Shown here one piece after another: positions 34,803 to 46,091 of a DNA stretch of 64,000 bases (positions are counted from its first letter, which is position 1; every line of letters begins with the position of its first letter). Below the pieces are notes generated by a model that searched no databases, had not been told where the DNA came from, and was given only the letters and a program-made list of their open reading frames with translations. The stretch is from Desmodus rotundus (Eukaryota; Chordata; Mammalia; Chiroptera; Phyllostomidae): contig NC_071389.1 of assembly GCF_022682495.2 (NCBI RefSeq), positions 63,200,239-63,264,238 of the forward strand, written 5' to 3'. Both the position numbers and the translations under genes were made by a program.

Positions 34803-37800
34803 TAGTGAACAGCTTTCAAGAGTGGCACTGAACTATTGGTATTAGAAGTAGTCTAACAATTTTTAAAAATGTCTTTCCTTGAAAAGCTTATTGTCTGTTA
34901 GAATTCAGACTTCTCATGTACTCAGGGAAAATAAATGAGCCTTATTCTAAATTAGTTTTTCTCTTAGAAATACGACATAGACGGGTTCCGTGGTTCCGGG
35001 GCCCAGAGTATTTTCTGACGTTCCTGTGTGCCCATGAAGGTGCTCTCATGGTAATTCTGCAGGTGGCTTCTTGACTTGGTTTTTCACTTGTAGTGTAGAT
35101 CATGATATGTATTAATTTTTATGCATCTATTATGTATTCTTTATTTGTGTGTTTATATAAAATAAGTTTCCCAGTAACCTTACAGGTTTGATGGTATCCA
35201 TATTTTACAGATGAGATCCGGAATGTGACCCTGTGACTCATTTGTTTGAAGTAAATTAATATTCGTTGTGTTAATATCTATCAAGATGACAAATGTATCA
35301 TTGGACATAATATATTTCCAAAGCCATCATTAAATAGATTATAGTTGTAATACTGTATGTTGGGGTGTATGTTAAATGAAATACCATGTGAAAAGTGTAT
35401 GATTCATAGGAATTTCCTTCTCAGGCTTTTTGTTTTTTTAATGCAATGACTGCATGCTTACAAAAAGCGTGTGTCTAAAACCCAGCTCTCTTTATGGTGG
35501 CCATTAAACTGGGCGAGTAAGAGCCATGTTCTTCTGTCCTTCCTTTTTTACCCTTTCAAGATTAGATTTTGCCTATGAATAACAGACACATTTGGGTAAG
35601 GGGATGCATATAACAAATCTTTCTACGTAGAATACCATTCCATTAATTGTGCCTTCTAATTCAAAATATGCTACAAGGCAAAGAAGTGATATTAGAAAGA
35701 TAGTACCTTCATAATACTTCAGGTTCTATTTTATGGGGAGAGGGGCTGTTGTTGGGAGGAATAATGACCTAGATCTGTATCCTTAGAATTAATTCTATTT
35801 CCCATTGATGATTTTGGGTACAGAGTAAGCGGTTTTGTAAATTTAAGAACTGTGAAACGTTTAAGGTGAGCATTGTCTATAGGTGGCTTGAAGTTAAGCC
35901 TTTAGGTCGAACCAGTTTTAGAGACCAAATGAACCTGGTTGAAGAACCTTTTACTTTATGTAACCGATTAAATAACCAACAAAACATTTTATTCTGGATT
36001 TATTGTAAAACGTAACAGTTACTGGGTTTTCTTCCCCCTCTGTTGAAAAACCAACTGGCAGGTGTTTGGTGTTAACTACATTCTGTGTAGTCAGAAGTGA
36101 AAGTAAATGAAGACTTCGCTGCTACGGTCCTGTCTCATACTCTGCACGGCGAGTCCACGCCCTGCTACGAGCATGGTCCTTTGGAACCAAAATGACATCT
36201 TCCTTGTTGAAAAAAAGACGTGTATGTTTTTATGTGCATTAATAATGATTCTAAATAAGGCCTTACCAACTGCATCATTCCTTTTTATTAGTGTCTTTGG
36301 TGTTTATCAACAAATGTGTATATGTAGCCACAAAATGCATGTATAGAAATATATTTTTGTACTGGGTGACTGTGTTTGTGCCATAATATCTTCTGTGAGA
36401 ATTAATTTTCTTTGGGTGCCAAAAGTAATACTTATTTTAGAAAATTTGGGAGGTAACTTCAAGTGCCCTTGTAACCTGAATCTCAGAGCCATCAAGGTGT
36501 AATGCTTTAAAATATATGCAGAACCATGGAAAGCTGGGCTCAGGGCAAATCTTTGGTAACTAATCAACAGGCCAAAACACTCCCCAGGAGAGGAGTTTCT
36601 GTAGTGTTGAGTCATAGCACTGTTCAGTCATATAATTTTGAAATGTGATATTACTTTTGTCATGTGGAACTAGAAAATAAGAAAATAGAGTCCATTAAGT
36701 AAATAACAATTATAGTCAGTAGCCATATTTTTGGACATTACATCTCTGCTTGTTCTTAGCTTCCTAGTTGATACCATTACCATTTCTGTCATCTCACTGT
36801 ATTTATTTTACTGATTGCCTAGAATGCAAACATAGGAAAGCAGAAGCTAGACACCAGGCATGAAACGTCAGGTTATATTTCTGTCCTAACACATAAGTGA
36901 GGGTTGTTTTTGAAACTCCTTTTAAAAACTCCACATAGGTAATTGTTTTTACTGTTTTCCTTTGAAGTAGAAAGTGCTTTGATAATTGTCACAGGTTGTT
37001 TTTTGAGTTAACAATTTTCTAGTTCTTTTAGTCTTTCTGAGTAGCTGCTATTATTAATTTGAATACAGAGGTAATACATGAGAATAAAGGGGAGAAATAA
37101 TAGGTCAGGTCTTTTTTTTTTTTAAGTAGCAATTATTTATAATGTCTTTATCAGGAATTCGATTTTTAGCTCTTCTCAATCCATATTATCTTCAATTCCT
37201 ACTTTTCAGTTCAAGAAAAGAAATGAATGAGACTCTTTGTACTTTAGTGTGGACATCAGTATGTATGCATGTGTCTTCTGCAATTTTAAAAGTCTCTGCC
37301 AGATGCAACTATTTGAAATAACAATGTTTTCAATAATGTGGGAGAACTAGCATGTTTGTAACTTTACAAAGTTAAGGGGAAAAGGCAAGATATAACAGTT
37401 GCTTATATGTTATGATTACTGTTTACTAAAAACATAGGGAAAAACTGTAAGGAAATGTCCCCAGATATGTACAGTGGTTATATTGGTATGGCAAGCTATG
37501 TTATTTTTCCTCTTCCTTCTGGTTTTGTGAATCCATCTTTTTCAGGAGTATATTAGCTTTGACAGTAGGGAAAAAAATGGATTTAAAAGACCCGAGAAAC
37601 CCTTTTAATTCAATGGGATTAAGCCCTATTTTGCTGTTTGATGCATGTGGGGATTGTACCTTAAATATTTTAAGTCAGAACATACATGTGCATTTATTCA
37701 TACACATCAAAAATATAAAAAGATATTTTTTCCTTTGAGTATGGGTCTACTTATAGGGGTTCCGTGTTATTTTTGTTTTATAAAGCATACCTACGCTACT

Positions 37801-38237
37801 TAGTCTATATTTTCTACTTTGGGCTTCTTTAAAATGTAACAAAAAAATTTAAGACCTTTATTACAAAGCAGTCTAGATTTTCAAATTTTTTCTTCAAGTC
37901 TTTTGCAATTGTCTTGTCAATATCTGACTTAAGACTGATTTTTACTGGGTATCCAATTTGATTTTCAATGGTCCTTTTAAGTTTTTGCACTCATATATAA
38001 TTGACTTACACATTTACAGTATTAAACATAACTAGTGTAAACCAGTTTGGAACAAACAGGTACCACAAGGTAAACTTCATGAAACTAGCAACTTGTTAGT
38101 TGTTACTAGTTACTTGTTAATTAGTTAGCAACTTTGTTTATTTCTATTTGTTGTTTATTTGTTGTTTCTTTGTTGTATATATTTCTATAGTATATATGCT
38201 TTTGGGGGGGAGGTGGGGTCTAGCTTCTTTAACTCAG
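34803..38237. other. Intronic sequence; weak antisense MIR
   Basis: At about 35165-35260, AACCTTACAGGTTTGATGGT…ATATTTTACAGATGAGATCC resembles an antisense MIR. A G8 run lies near 38202. Otherwise AT-rich and unrecognised. The 36107-36346 (+) and 36307-36615 (-) frames have no features. Confidence 0.4.
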
Positions 38238-38515
38238 CGTAACAGTGGTGAGAGTAGACATTTTTTCCTTCCAATCTTATGGTGAAAATACACACTCTTT
38301 GATGTTAGCTGTAGATTTGTCAAAGATTCCCGTATAGTTTGAGGAAATTTTATTACTAATTTGCTGAGATTTTTATCATGAATGAATGTGGATTTTGTCA
38401 AATGCTTTCTCTGCAAGTATTAAGATAATTGCTTTTTTTTTTTTTTTTTTTTTAGCTTGTAGGTATGGCAAATTGCATTGACTTTTGAATGTTAAACCAA
38501 CCTTGCATTCCCAAG
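38238..38515 (-). mobile_element. Antisense LINE-1 ORF2 fragment
   Basis: AACAGTGGTGAGAGTAGACA, TGATGTTAGCTGTAGATTTG, ATGAATGTGGATTTTGTCAA and AAACCAACCTTGCATTCCCA are reverse-complement L1 reverse-transcriptase sequence. A T21 run (38433-38453) interrupts it. Confidence 0.75.
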
Positions 38516-38766
38516 GGACTCCCAAGTCTCTTAACTCCCAAGACTGTCAAATTTATAAGAATCTGGGTGACCTAAAAACGACCAATAGGAGCCATACAAA
38601 GCATACTAGGGCAACACTGGAAGCTAATACATTTTTGTTAACTCTGGCTTATGAACCTGTAGGTGTGATTCACCATTTCATCCATAGCTAACATATTTTG
38701 GAAGAAATCTCGGTAGCATTTCTCATCTTTAGAGGCCATTTTATTCCTAATGGAGTCCCAGTTTAT

Positions 38767-38991
38767 TTAAGATTTTATTTATTTTTAGAGAGAGGAAAAA
38801 GGAGAGAAATATCAACGTGAGAGAGAAACGTTGATTGGTTACCTCTCGTATGCGCCCCAACTGCGACCTGAGCTCACAACCCAGGCATGTGCCCTGACCA
38901 GGAATCCAACTGGCGTTTAAGGCATGTGTATGAAAGGTTCAGGGAATCCTGAACCTTTCGCGTTGCGGGACGACGCTCAACCAGTCAGGAC
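38767..38991 (-). mobile_element. Bat tRNA-derived SINE, antisense, with internal hairpin
   Basis: On + it runs from TAAGATTTTATTTATTTTTA through GAGAGGAAAAAGGAGAGAAA and ATCAACGTGAGAGAGAAACG to CTCAACCAGTCAGGAC, the reverse complement of the SINE 5' end. It carries about 35 extra bases and a perfect inverted repeat GAAAGGTTCAGG/CCTGAACCTTTC (38932-38943, 38948-38959) with a 4-base loop. Confidence 0.85.
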
Positions 38992-39131
38992 AAAACAAAG
39001 TGGTTTTTAAGGAAAAATTTAGAAACAAGGTTACTTGATAGGATGTCCTAAACTTATTTAAATTTTTAAATCCTTACTTACATTACAATTACAAAAATTG
39101 ATATTTGCCCATTAAGAGCAAATGAATCATT

Positions 39132-39355
39132 GCCCTGGCTGGGTGGCTCAGTTGACTGGAGAATCATCTCCTACACCAAAAGGTTGTGGGTTTGATTCCT
39201 GTTTGGGGCACATACCTGGGTTGTGGGTTTAATCCCCCCTCAGGGCGAGTATGGGTGACAGTCGATTAATGTTTCTCTCTCTCTTTTTGCTCTCTCTCTC
39301 CCCCTTCCTTCCTTCCTCTCTTAAAGTCAATAAACTTGTCCTCAGGTGAGGATTA
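39132..39355 (+). mobile_element. Bat tRNA-derived SINE
   Basis: Starts GCCCTGGCTGGGTGGCTCAG, has GGTTGTGGGTTTGATTCCTG (box B region) and GGGGCACATACCTGGGTTGT, then a CT-rich tract and AGTCAATAAAC. The phrase GGGTTTGATTCC…GGGTTGTGGGTTTAATCCCC shows a partly repeated box B segment. A short AAATGAAT flank on both sides may be a target duplication. Confidence 0.88.
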
Positions 39356-39409
39356 AAAACAATGAGTAAATGAATTACACAACCCAGTAAAACTGGAGAA
39401 AGTGTGAAG

Positions 39410-39478
39410 GCAGGAGTCTGTATTTTAACAAGTCCTGCAAGTCATTCCGATGCATGCTCAAGCTGAAAACCGCTGCCC
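39410..39478 (+). mobile_element. MER5-like hAT fragment
   Basis: GTCTGTATTTTAACAAGTCC…CATTCCGATGCATGCTCAAGC…AAAACCGCTG matches the right end of MER5A-class elements. Confidence 0.6.
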
Positions 39479-41919
39479 GAGAATATGATGTATTTCAAGC
39501 TCTAGTGAAATAATGGCAGGTTTTCAGCATCGCTAATTCTCATTTTCAAACAGCTGCTGCTTTAGGTTTTAGTTAATGATCTCCAAACCCAGCTGGAGTT
39601 GAGTCCTAGTTACTCCTTATTCTTTTTATTCACTAGTCAATGGAGCACCAGGTGCAGCTGTTGAAGTGTGAAAATAATTCAGCTTTGTAGGCAGTATTGG
39701 CATTTCACTCTTGACTTTGAAAATCCTTTAATCTTCTTGGCATGGTATTTATTTCAACAATCAAAGCGCTTCTATTTTAATGGCAGTTTGGACTTACGCT
39801 AAAAGTTGAGGAAATTTTCGAGTCTTCTTGCCAGTTTAATATCAACACTAATATTTTAGCTAGATTACAAAACTTACATACAATTAGTCCTTCATTATTT
39901 TTTTCCTCCAGTGTTTTCATATTAAGAAAAACATTTTTGTCTCTTCCCTGAGTAACTTACTTTCCAACTTCACATCTTCAACATTATCATATCTTTATTT
40001 GTACTTTTAAAAATCCTAGCGTAGATTTAGTTTAATTAAATGCATTCTGTAATAGTAAGACTCAAATACGTGTTTTGTGTATTAGAAAACGCATCAGGCC
40101 CTCAAAAAGCATTCCAAAAACATGTTAATAAAATGTGAATCAAGGATCTATTTCTCACAACTGTTTTATGTTGAAGTATACTAAAGATAGATATTTAAAA
40201 GCGGACATGGTCAAGAACACAAAATATTTATTAGTAGGTAAGCACGTGATTTTGCAGTGATATTGCAGGACTGTTTTTGGTTGTATTACACGTGGGTTAT
40301 AAGTAGATAGTGTGATAAAAGAGATCAAAGATCAAAAGTCTGCTTTGATGTTCTTTATTTTTAATTCTGCTCTTTGCCTTCACGATCTCATTCACTCCTT
40401 TGACCTTATCTGCTGCCTTTGTGGTGTGACTCCCAAATTTCTATCTTTAGAACTTCCTTCTGAGATACGTGGTCAGCACCCTACAAATTGCTACCTGGGT
40501 GTTCCATGGGCACCTAAAACTCACTAAGTCCAAAAACCGATGATCCAAGTTTCCCTTGCACCAAGCCTGTGAATGTGAAGGGGATCAGAATCACGTAAAG
40601 TGGAAGCAGAGCTATGTAATAGCCTATTTTTCACTTGGTCTTGTCGCCAGATGTTCACCCAGGACCTCATTCTCAATTCAATTAAAATGCCATTCTGATA
40701 TTTCTGAAAATTCCAGAAATGTTTCACATGTGTTGAAAAAGAAAAAGCAGAATCCCCTTTACCTGCAAGCTTCCGCTTGGCCACATTTTTGTCAACTGGG
40801 CAACCATCTCCAAACAAGTATCACTGTGTCTGCTGCTGCCCCAAGAGAAAGTGTCAGAAAGTACTAGAACCCACATACACCCCCATCCACTTTGTGTGCC
40901 TGTGTGGGCAGCTGGCTGTATATACACCCACTATTTATACTTGTCTTTCCATATTACGTAGTTACTAAGAGGAGGCAGCTGCCCGTCCGAAGACTATATT
41001 TCCTAACAGTCACCATGCACCTAAGTATAGCCATATGACTAGTGTTTGACAATATAAGTTAGGGAACTACTGTGTTCTCTCCTCTCTGCCTTCCTATGTC
41101 TGCTAACTGGATGCAGAAGTCTGTGAGGTCCTGGGAGAATGTCAGTCAGAAGAAGGAGGGAGGCTGATTCCTTGAATCATTGTGTAAAAGGCCACTTACC
41201 AACCAGGAACACGTACATAGCTACTGGAACAAGAACTAAACTTCTGTGGTAGAAAACAATTGAAATTTTATTTATTCTGTCTAGTAGCTAATACTTACAT
41301 AGTGTCCCTGTATATTACAGAGCCCTTCACTGAGATAGCTCCTTTATGATCCTGCCTGCCCTTTCTCCAAAACCTCAGACAGATGGGTATGTGGCTGTCC
41401 ATGAGGCTGTGAGGGAATAGATGCCACATTGCCCTCTCCAGTCCAGATGTTTTCTGCTGTTGCCCGTTTTCTGCCCTATCTTCCCGACCTGTTACGTAAG
41501 TTCAGAATAAAAGCCTTTATGAAAATAGATGCTTCAACAGACCACCTACATATTTTATTTCTCATTTTGAACCTCAGTGCAGATTTCCAAATATTCTGGA
41601 TTCCTTCCTTCTCCTTCCCCGGTTGTTCTTCCTCCTGTCCCAAACTCAGTGAATGGCTCCATCCTCTTCCTCAATTGAGAAGTTTGGAGACAACACCTTG
41701 ACCTCTTCTATTTACTTACCTATTTCATTTACTTACATCCTACCAGTACTGCCCCATCCTTATTGGAGTTGCCTTCAGGTCTTAATCCTCATTGTGTCTC
41801 TGGGACATTAATATTCAACTCTAAGGGGTATCTTTGAAATGATGCCTCATGTAGTCTTGCATTTTGGAAGTCCCAATGCGCTATTACTTTAAATGCTTCA
41901 AAAATGGCTCTACATTACT
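39479..41919. other. Intronic sequence without recognised elements
   Basis: Several chance frames at 40312-40968 overlap on both strands but show no protein signature, splice-bounded exon or repeat family. Confidence 0.4.
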
Positions 41920-43005
41920 TACAGAAGACATTCTAAAATGTAGTCCATGGGTCTCGGGTCCTCAAGACCCATTCAGGGGGTTCACAGTGTAGTTCACCAT
42001 TTTCATGATAATTCTAAGGTGTTACTTGCCTTTTTTCACTGGTTGACATTTGCACTTAGGGTACAAAAGCAATAGTGGTAGCAGATTGTACTAGTAACCA
42101 CTGTATTCTTCACCACCTTGCACTCCCAGTTACCCACCTGCCCCCATAAGAAGCCATCTTTCTGTAAGAATGTCCTTTAAAAAGCAGTCAAAATGATCAA
42201 CTTTATTAAAATAATCTTGGCTATTTAGCACATGCCCTTTTAATATTCTGTGACAAAGTAGAAAGCACAGCAAACACTTCTGTGTACCTAAGCATAGTGG
42301 TTGTCTTGAGGAAAAGCACTGTTTGTGTTGATTTCCAAGCTCAATAAGCCACTTTTTTTATATAACACTGTTTTTACTTGAAAGAACACTCAACAAACTG
42401 TTTATTCAGACGTTGCTAGTTGGCGGTTATTTTCTGAGAAATGAACAAAATGAACTTGTCACTTTAAGGGAAAGAACTGCCAGTATTTGTTGCCAATTAT
42501 AAAATTTGAGAAAATGTGTATCTGCCACTGTGAGCGTGACAGCTTCCCAATACTTAAGAGACTTTTCTGATGAGATTGATGGTGATACGATGAATGTGGG
42601 TTTCTTTTGAAATTATATATAAATGCGTTAACATTTGAAGGATCTATATAACTCCATGACCCAGTATTTTCTGAATGACAGTATAGGTAGATCCATAAAA
42701 AATGTAGGAAAAGTTTAATACGGTTTTTTAAAAGACATGCAAAAATGTAAAAATATGTCACTCTTTACTATTTTTTTTGTCTTGGAAAAATATTTTCACA
42801 AAATCTGTCAGCATAAAAATTTTTGCTAGCATGCTTTATTATATTATTTTTAAATGGATTACATGTTTTTAAAGTTTTATCATTTTTATTTCTAATATGA
42901 CATTGATAGATATAACCCACACAAACAAAAACTCTTTGGAGTCCTCAGCTTCTAAGCGTAAAAAGAGGTTTTGAGACAAGCGAGTTCGAGAACTGCCAGC
43001 TTACA
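41920..43005 (+). mobile_element. hAT (Charlie-like) DNA transposon relic, internally deleted
   Basis: It opens with TAGTCCATGGGTCTCGGGTC…ACCCATTCAGGGGGTTCACA, an hAT-type terminal region. It passes through a decayed transposase (about 42050-42640) and closes with ACCCACACAAACAAAAACTC, TTTGGAGTCCTCAGCTTCTA and GAGTTCGAGAACTGCC, an hAT-type 3' end. About 1.1 kb is left of an element normally over 2.5 kb. Boundaries are approximate. Confidence 0.75.
42050..42640 (+). pseudogene. hAT transposase fragment
   Basis: Frame-shifted pieces are readable: YLKEHSTNCLFRR, EMNKMNLSL then GKELPVFVANYKI, and ICHCERDSFPILKR. These correspond to the conserved stretch LSLQGKQ…VFVANDKI…CIRHRELDSFP that I recall from vertebrate hAT transposases and their domesticated relatives (ZBED/FAM200-type). 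Multiple stops rule out function. Confidence 0.75.
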
Positions 43006-43039
43006 GGATGCAGTTCATACTCCCCGTGTGGTGATTAAG

Positions 43040-43490
43040 ACACTGTGGTCTGGCCTCTGCCCGCTCGTCTGCCTCATGTTTCACCCTGCCCTTACCCCTT
43101 CTCCCATGTTCTAAGCTTATCAAGAACCTCTTTCACCCCAATAAATTCTATTTAAAAATGTAAAACTGCATAGTTTAGAAAAAAAGAAGAACCACTTTTA
43201 AGGCCTAAATGTACCGTGCAGTAGTAGGCATCCAGGGGCCTTGCTCACGCTTTTCCCTCTGCTGGGAGTGCCTTCCTTTTTCTGCTCAGTAGGTACTTTC
43301 TCATCTTTCTCAGTCACCTCCTCGGCGAGTCCTTTGCTAAATAAGCGTCCTGTTTGGGGGACCTCCATTGCGTCTTATATAAACTTTTATTATGATGTGC
43401 CACCAAATTCTCTTAAGAGTAGGTTTAGCTCCAGGACCTGGTGGAATGCTTATAAATTAATAGACTCTTGGTAAATGTTTATGGAATTAT
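43040..43490 (+). mobile_element. L2 LINE 3' relic
   Basis: TTGCTCACGCTTTTCCCTCT, GCTGGGAGTGCCTTCCTTTT and CTTTCTCAGTCACCTCCTCG follow the order of the L2 3' end (TGTTCCCTCTGCCTGGAATGC…AAATGTCACCTCCTC). The upstream part (43045-43130) is weaker. Confidence 0.65.
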
Positions 43491-44189
43491 TTAATGGATG
43501 TACTTGTGAAGAACTTGGTTATAAATTATTACAAATTTTTATTATTCAGAGCTGTGTAGTACAATATGACTGCTCATTATTTGTATCCTTACAGGAATCA
43601 CAGGAGATACATTCTTAGTCTTTCTCAAGGTAGACAAAGATACCCGGGTGTCACTGAATGAAACAAGATTATGGGAGAGTGTTAAGTGTTCCATTCCCTC
43701 TTGCTCAGTTGTCACTGGCATGCTTCTGTCTTTGTTTCTGCTTTATCCTATTTTTTGGAGCTTGATGGCTGGGTAGAGGAAGTTCTCCAAAATACACATA
43801 TACTGTAGAGGAGAAATTGATACCAGTTTTATGAAATTTATTTAGTGGAAATGGACCACAGAAGCCCCTGTTTTCAGCTCTCACCAGTCCAGGAAACCTT
43901 TACATCATCCTTTGGGGCAAGTCCTCATGTGGTCTCTCTGAGTATCTCTAGAGACTGATGGCTTACTTTGCCCTAAACTGCATATATCTTTACTTTGCCT
44001 GCCTCATTATTGGAAAGCCCATTCTCTCCTGAGTGACAGTTTATCTTGTCTTCTGGAATAATACTGCAGAAAGGATGCCTGCTTTCCACATTCACTTTTA
44101 AATATTTCAAGATGCTTTTTTAAAAATAACAATCATTAGATAGGAATTTGGAGAGAAGCTATAAAAAGGCCAATGAAATTAGAGGATTT
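43491..44189. other. Intronic sequence without recognised elements
   Basis: Nothing identifiable in either orientation. Confidence 0.4.
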
Positions 44190-44262
44190 TTATTTACTTA
44201 TTTTTTCAATTACAGTTTACATTAAATATTACTTTGTACTAGTTTCAGGTGTAGCACTTTCT
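44190..44262 (-). mobile_element. Antisense LINE-1 3' UTR fragment
   Basis: TTTTTCAATTACAGTTTACA…ATTACTTTGTACTAGTTTCAGG is the reverse complement of a common L1 3' UTR segment. Confidence 0.65.
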
Positions 44263-44462
44263 TTTATGAAGTTTCTCTAAGTGGTTTGGATTTTTTGAAA
44301 CAGTCCTTTGGTGGCATGGTTCGTCCAGTTCAATCCCGTTTTGAATGCATTCTATTTTTGTGTGTCCCTGAAATGATACATAATATCCCTGTGTGATTGA
44401 ATACATATTTCTTAGGAATTGTGCCTTCCTGTCTTTTAAGAGTAATTACTATGTTTGGTTAG

Positions 44463-44650
44463 GAATATTGGCTTTGGTATTAGACAGATTGAGGGTTTGG
44501 ATTCTGAACAGGGTCTTTATTTCCATTTACCACCTTATTGGTAATAGGCATAGAGTTGTTGTAAAAATCAAATGAAATAATGTAGATTTAAAAACAAAGC
44601 ATTTTTCTGGCCCATAATAAAGGCCCAATATATGGAGCTGTTGTTACTTT
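44463..44650 (+). mobile_element. MIR SINE
   Basis: TTGGCTTTGGTATTAGACAG, GGGTTTGGATTCTGAACAGG, GTTGTTGTAAAAATCAAATG and AAAGGCCCAATATATGGAGC follow a nearly complete MIR. Confidence 0.7.
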
Positions 44651-45060
44651 GATAATTATATGTTTATCAGTGTATCCTAAAATTATCATAGATTTTTTTA
44701 GCTGTTTGATACCACTGCAGTTAGATAATTTTATAATCAAATTATACTAATATTTTGCTATTTATCTAGCTCTACCATTATGCAGGCTTTCATGCCTTTC
44801 CCCATGACCCATCTCTACATTTTGAAAGCTAGTCCCATCCTTTCAGATCTTAATTTATTCAGTGTATCTTTCTTTAGAAGTTTCCCACCTCCCCCCATTC
44901 TTGAATTCAGAAATATTTTGTTCTTCTCTCTTATGGCATTTATTACAGTGGCATTTGTTTGATTTTTTTACAAGATGAAAATTGAAAGTAGGAATAAATC
45001 ACTTGAAAAGTTTGTAGAAAGGTAAGGAATATTTTGAGATGTAACATCTTGGTATAACTT

Positions 45061-45290
45061 AAGAAAAGGAAAAAATGCCCTGGCTGGTGTGGCTCAGTTG
45101 ATTGAGTGCTGGCCTGTGGACCAAAGGGTCGCTGGTTTGATTCCCAGTCAGGGCACACGCCTGGGTTGCAGGCCAGGTCCCCAGCTGGGGATGTACGAGG
45201 GGCAACTACACACCAATGTTTCCTTCTCTCTCCCTCCTTTCCCCTCTCTCTAAATAAATAAAATGTACTAAAAGAAAAGAAAAGGAAAAA
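45061..45290 (+). mobile_element. VES-type SINE with 14-bp target duplication
   Basis: The best-preserved SINE in the window. The body starts GCCCTGGCTGGTGTGGCTCA at 45077, with GGTTTGATTCCCAGTCAGGG and CCTGGGTTGCAGGCCAGGTC, a CT-rich run and AAATAAATAAAATG. AAGAAAAGGAAAAA occurs at 45061-45074 and again at 45277-45290, a target-site duplication. Low divergence from the VES consensus I recall suggests a comparatively young insertion. This is the clearest sign that the host is a bat. Confidence 0.93.
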
Positions 45291-45511
45291 GCATATTAGA
45301 GGACTCGCCGTGTTCTATGAGAGTATTTATTTCAAGTGATTGAGACATGTAGATTTAACTCTTAAAGCCAGCTCACTTATGATTTTTAGCTAGAGTATAT
45401 TTTAAAAACAGGCATTTGCAAAAAACATAGTTACTCCTATAACACTGTCATGCTGTGTTTAACTGTGTGGCTCTTCTCTCTCCTAATATAGGATCTCAGA
45501 CTACCAGTACG

Positions 45512-45640
45512 ATGTGGAGTGCAGGCTCTGGAATCAGTGACCTGGGATGGTCTCCTGACATCAGTATTCACTTTCCTCATAATATGGTCCCTCTTAGGGT
45601 CGTTTTAAGAATCAAAACATGAGATAATGATTATACATTC
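45512..45640 (+). mobile_element. MIR SINE
   Basis: GTGGAGTGCAGGCTCTGGAA…CACTTTCCTCATAATATGGT…TTTTAAGAATCAAAACATGAGA follows the MIR core and 3' order. Confidence 0.65.
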
Positions 45641-45841
45641 ATGTACTGCTTGATAACGCAAGGGTGCTTTCTGAGAAAGATGTGATTAGGTAATTTTGTT
45701 GTGTGAACATCACACACAAACCTAGATGGTATAGTCTTACTGCACACGTGGGATAGATGGTATGATCTGTTGCTCCTAGGCTACAAACCTGTACAGCACG
45801 TTACTGTACAAAGCAATATGAGATTGTTGTTACTATTTTTA

Positions 45842-46088
45842 GCTTTAATTCACTAGTTGGAACTTCCAGTGCTATGTTACATAAGAGTAGTGGGACTGTA
45901 CATCACGCCTTGTTTCTGATCATAGGAGGAAAACTTTTCATCTTTCACCATGGAGTATAATGGTAGCTGTAGTATTTTTGTAGAGGAAGTTCCCTTCTAT
46001 TCCTATTTTTATAAGAGATGTTATTATAAACGTATTCAATTTTGTCATATCCTTTTCCTATATAGATTGATATGATCATGTGATTTAA
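45842..46088 (-). mobile_element. Antisense LINE-1 ORF2 (RT) fragment
   Basis: GTTACATAAGAGTAGTGGGA, ACTTTTCATCTTTCACCATG and TTGATATGATCATGTGATTT are the reverse complement of the L1 reverse-transcriptase region. It ends abruptly at an A9 run where the ORF1-type fragment begins. Confidence 0.75.
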
Positions 46089-46091
46089 AAA

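Noticed and set aside
40312..40968. Cluster of overlapping open frames on both strands
   Set aside because: No reading frame shows a family resemblance, conserved motif or plausible splice structure, so chance is the best explanation.
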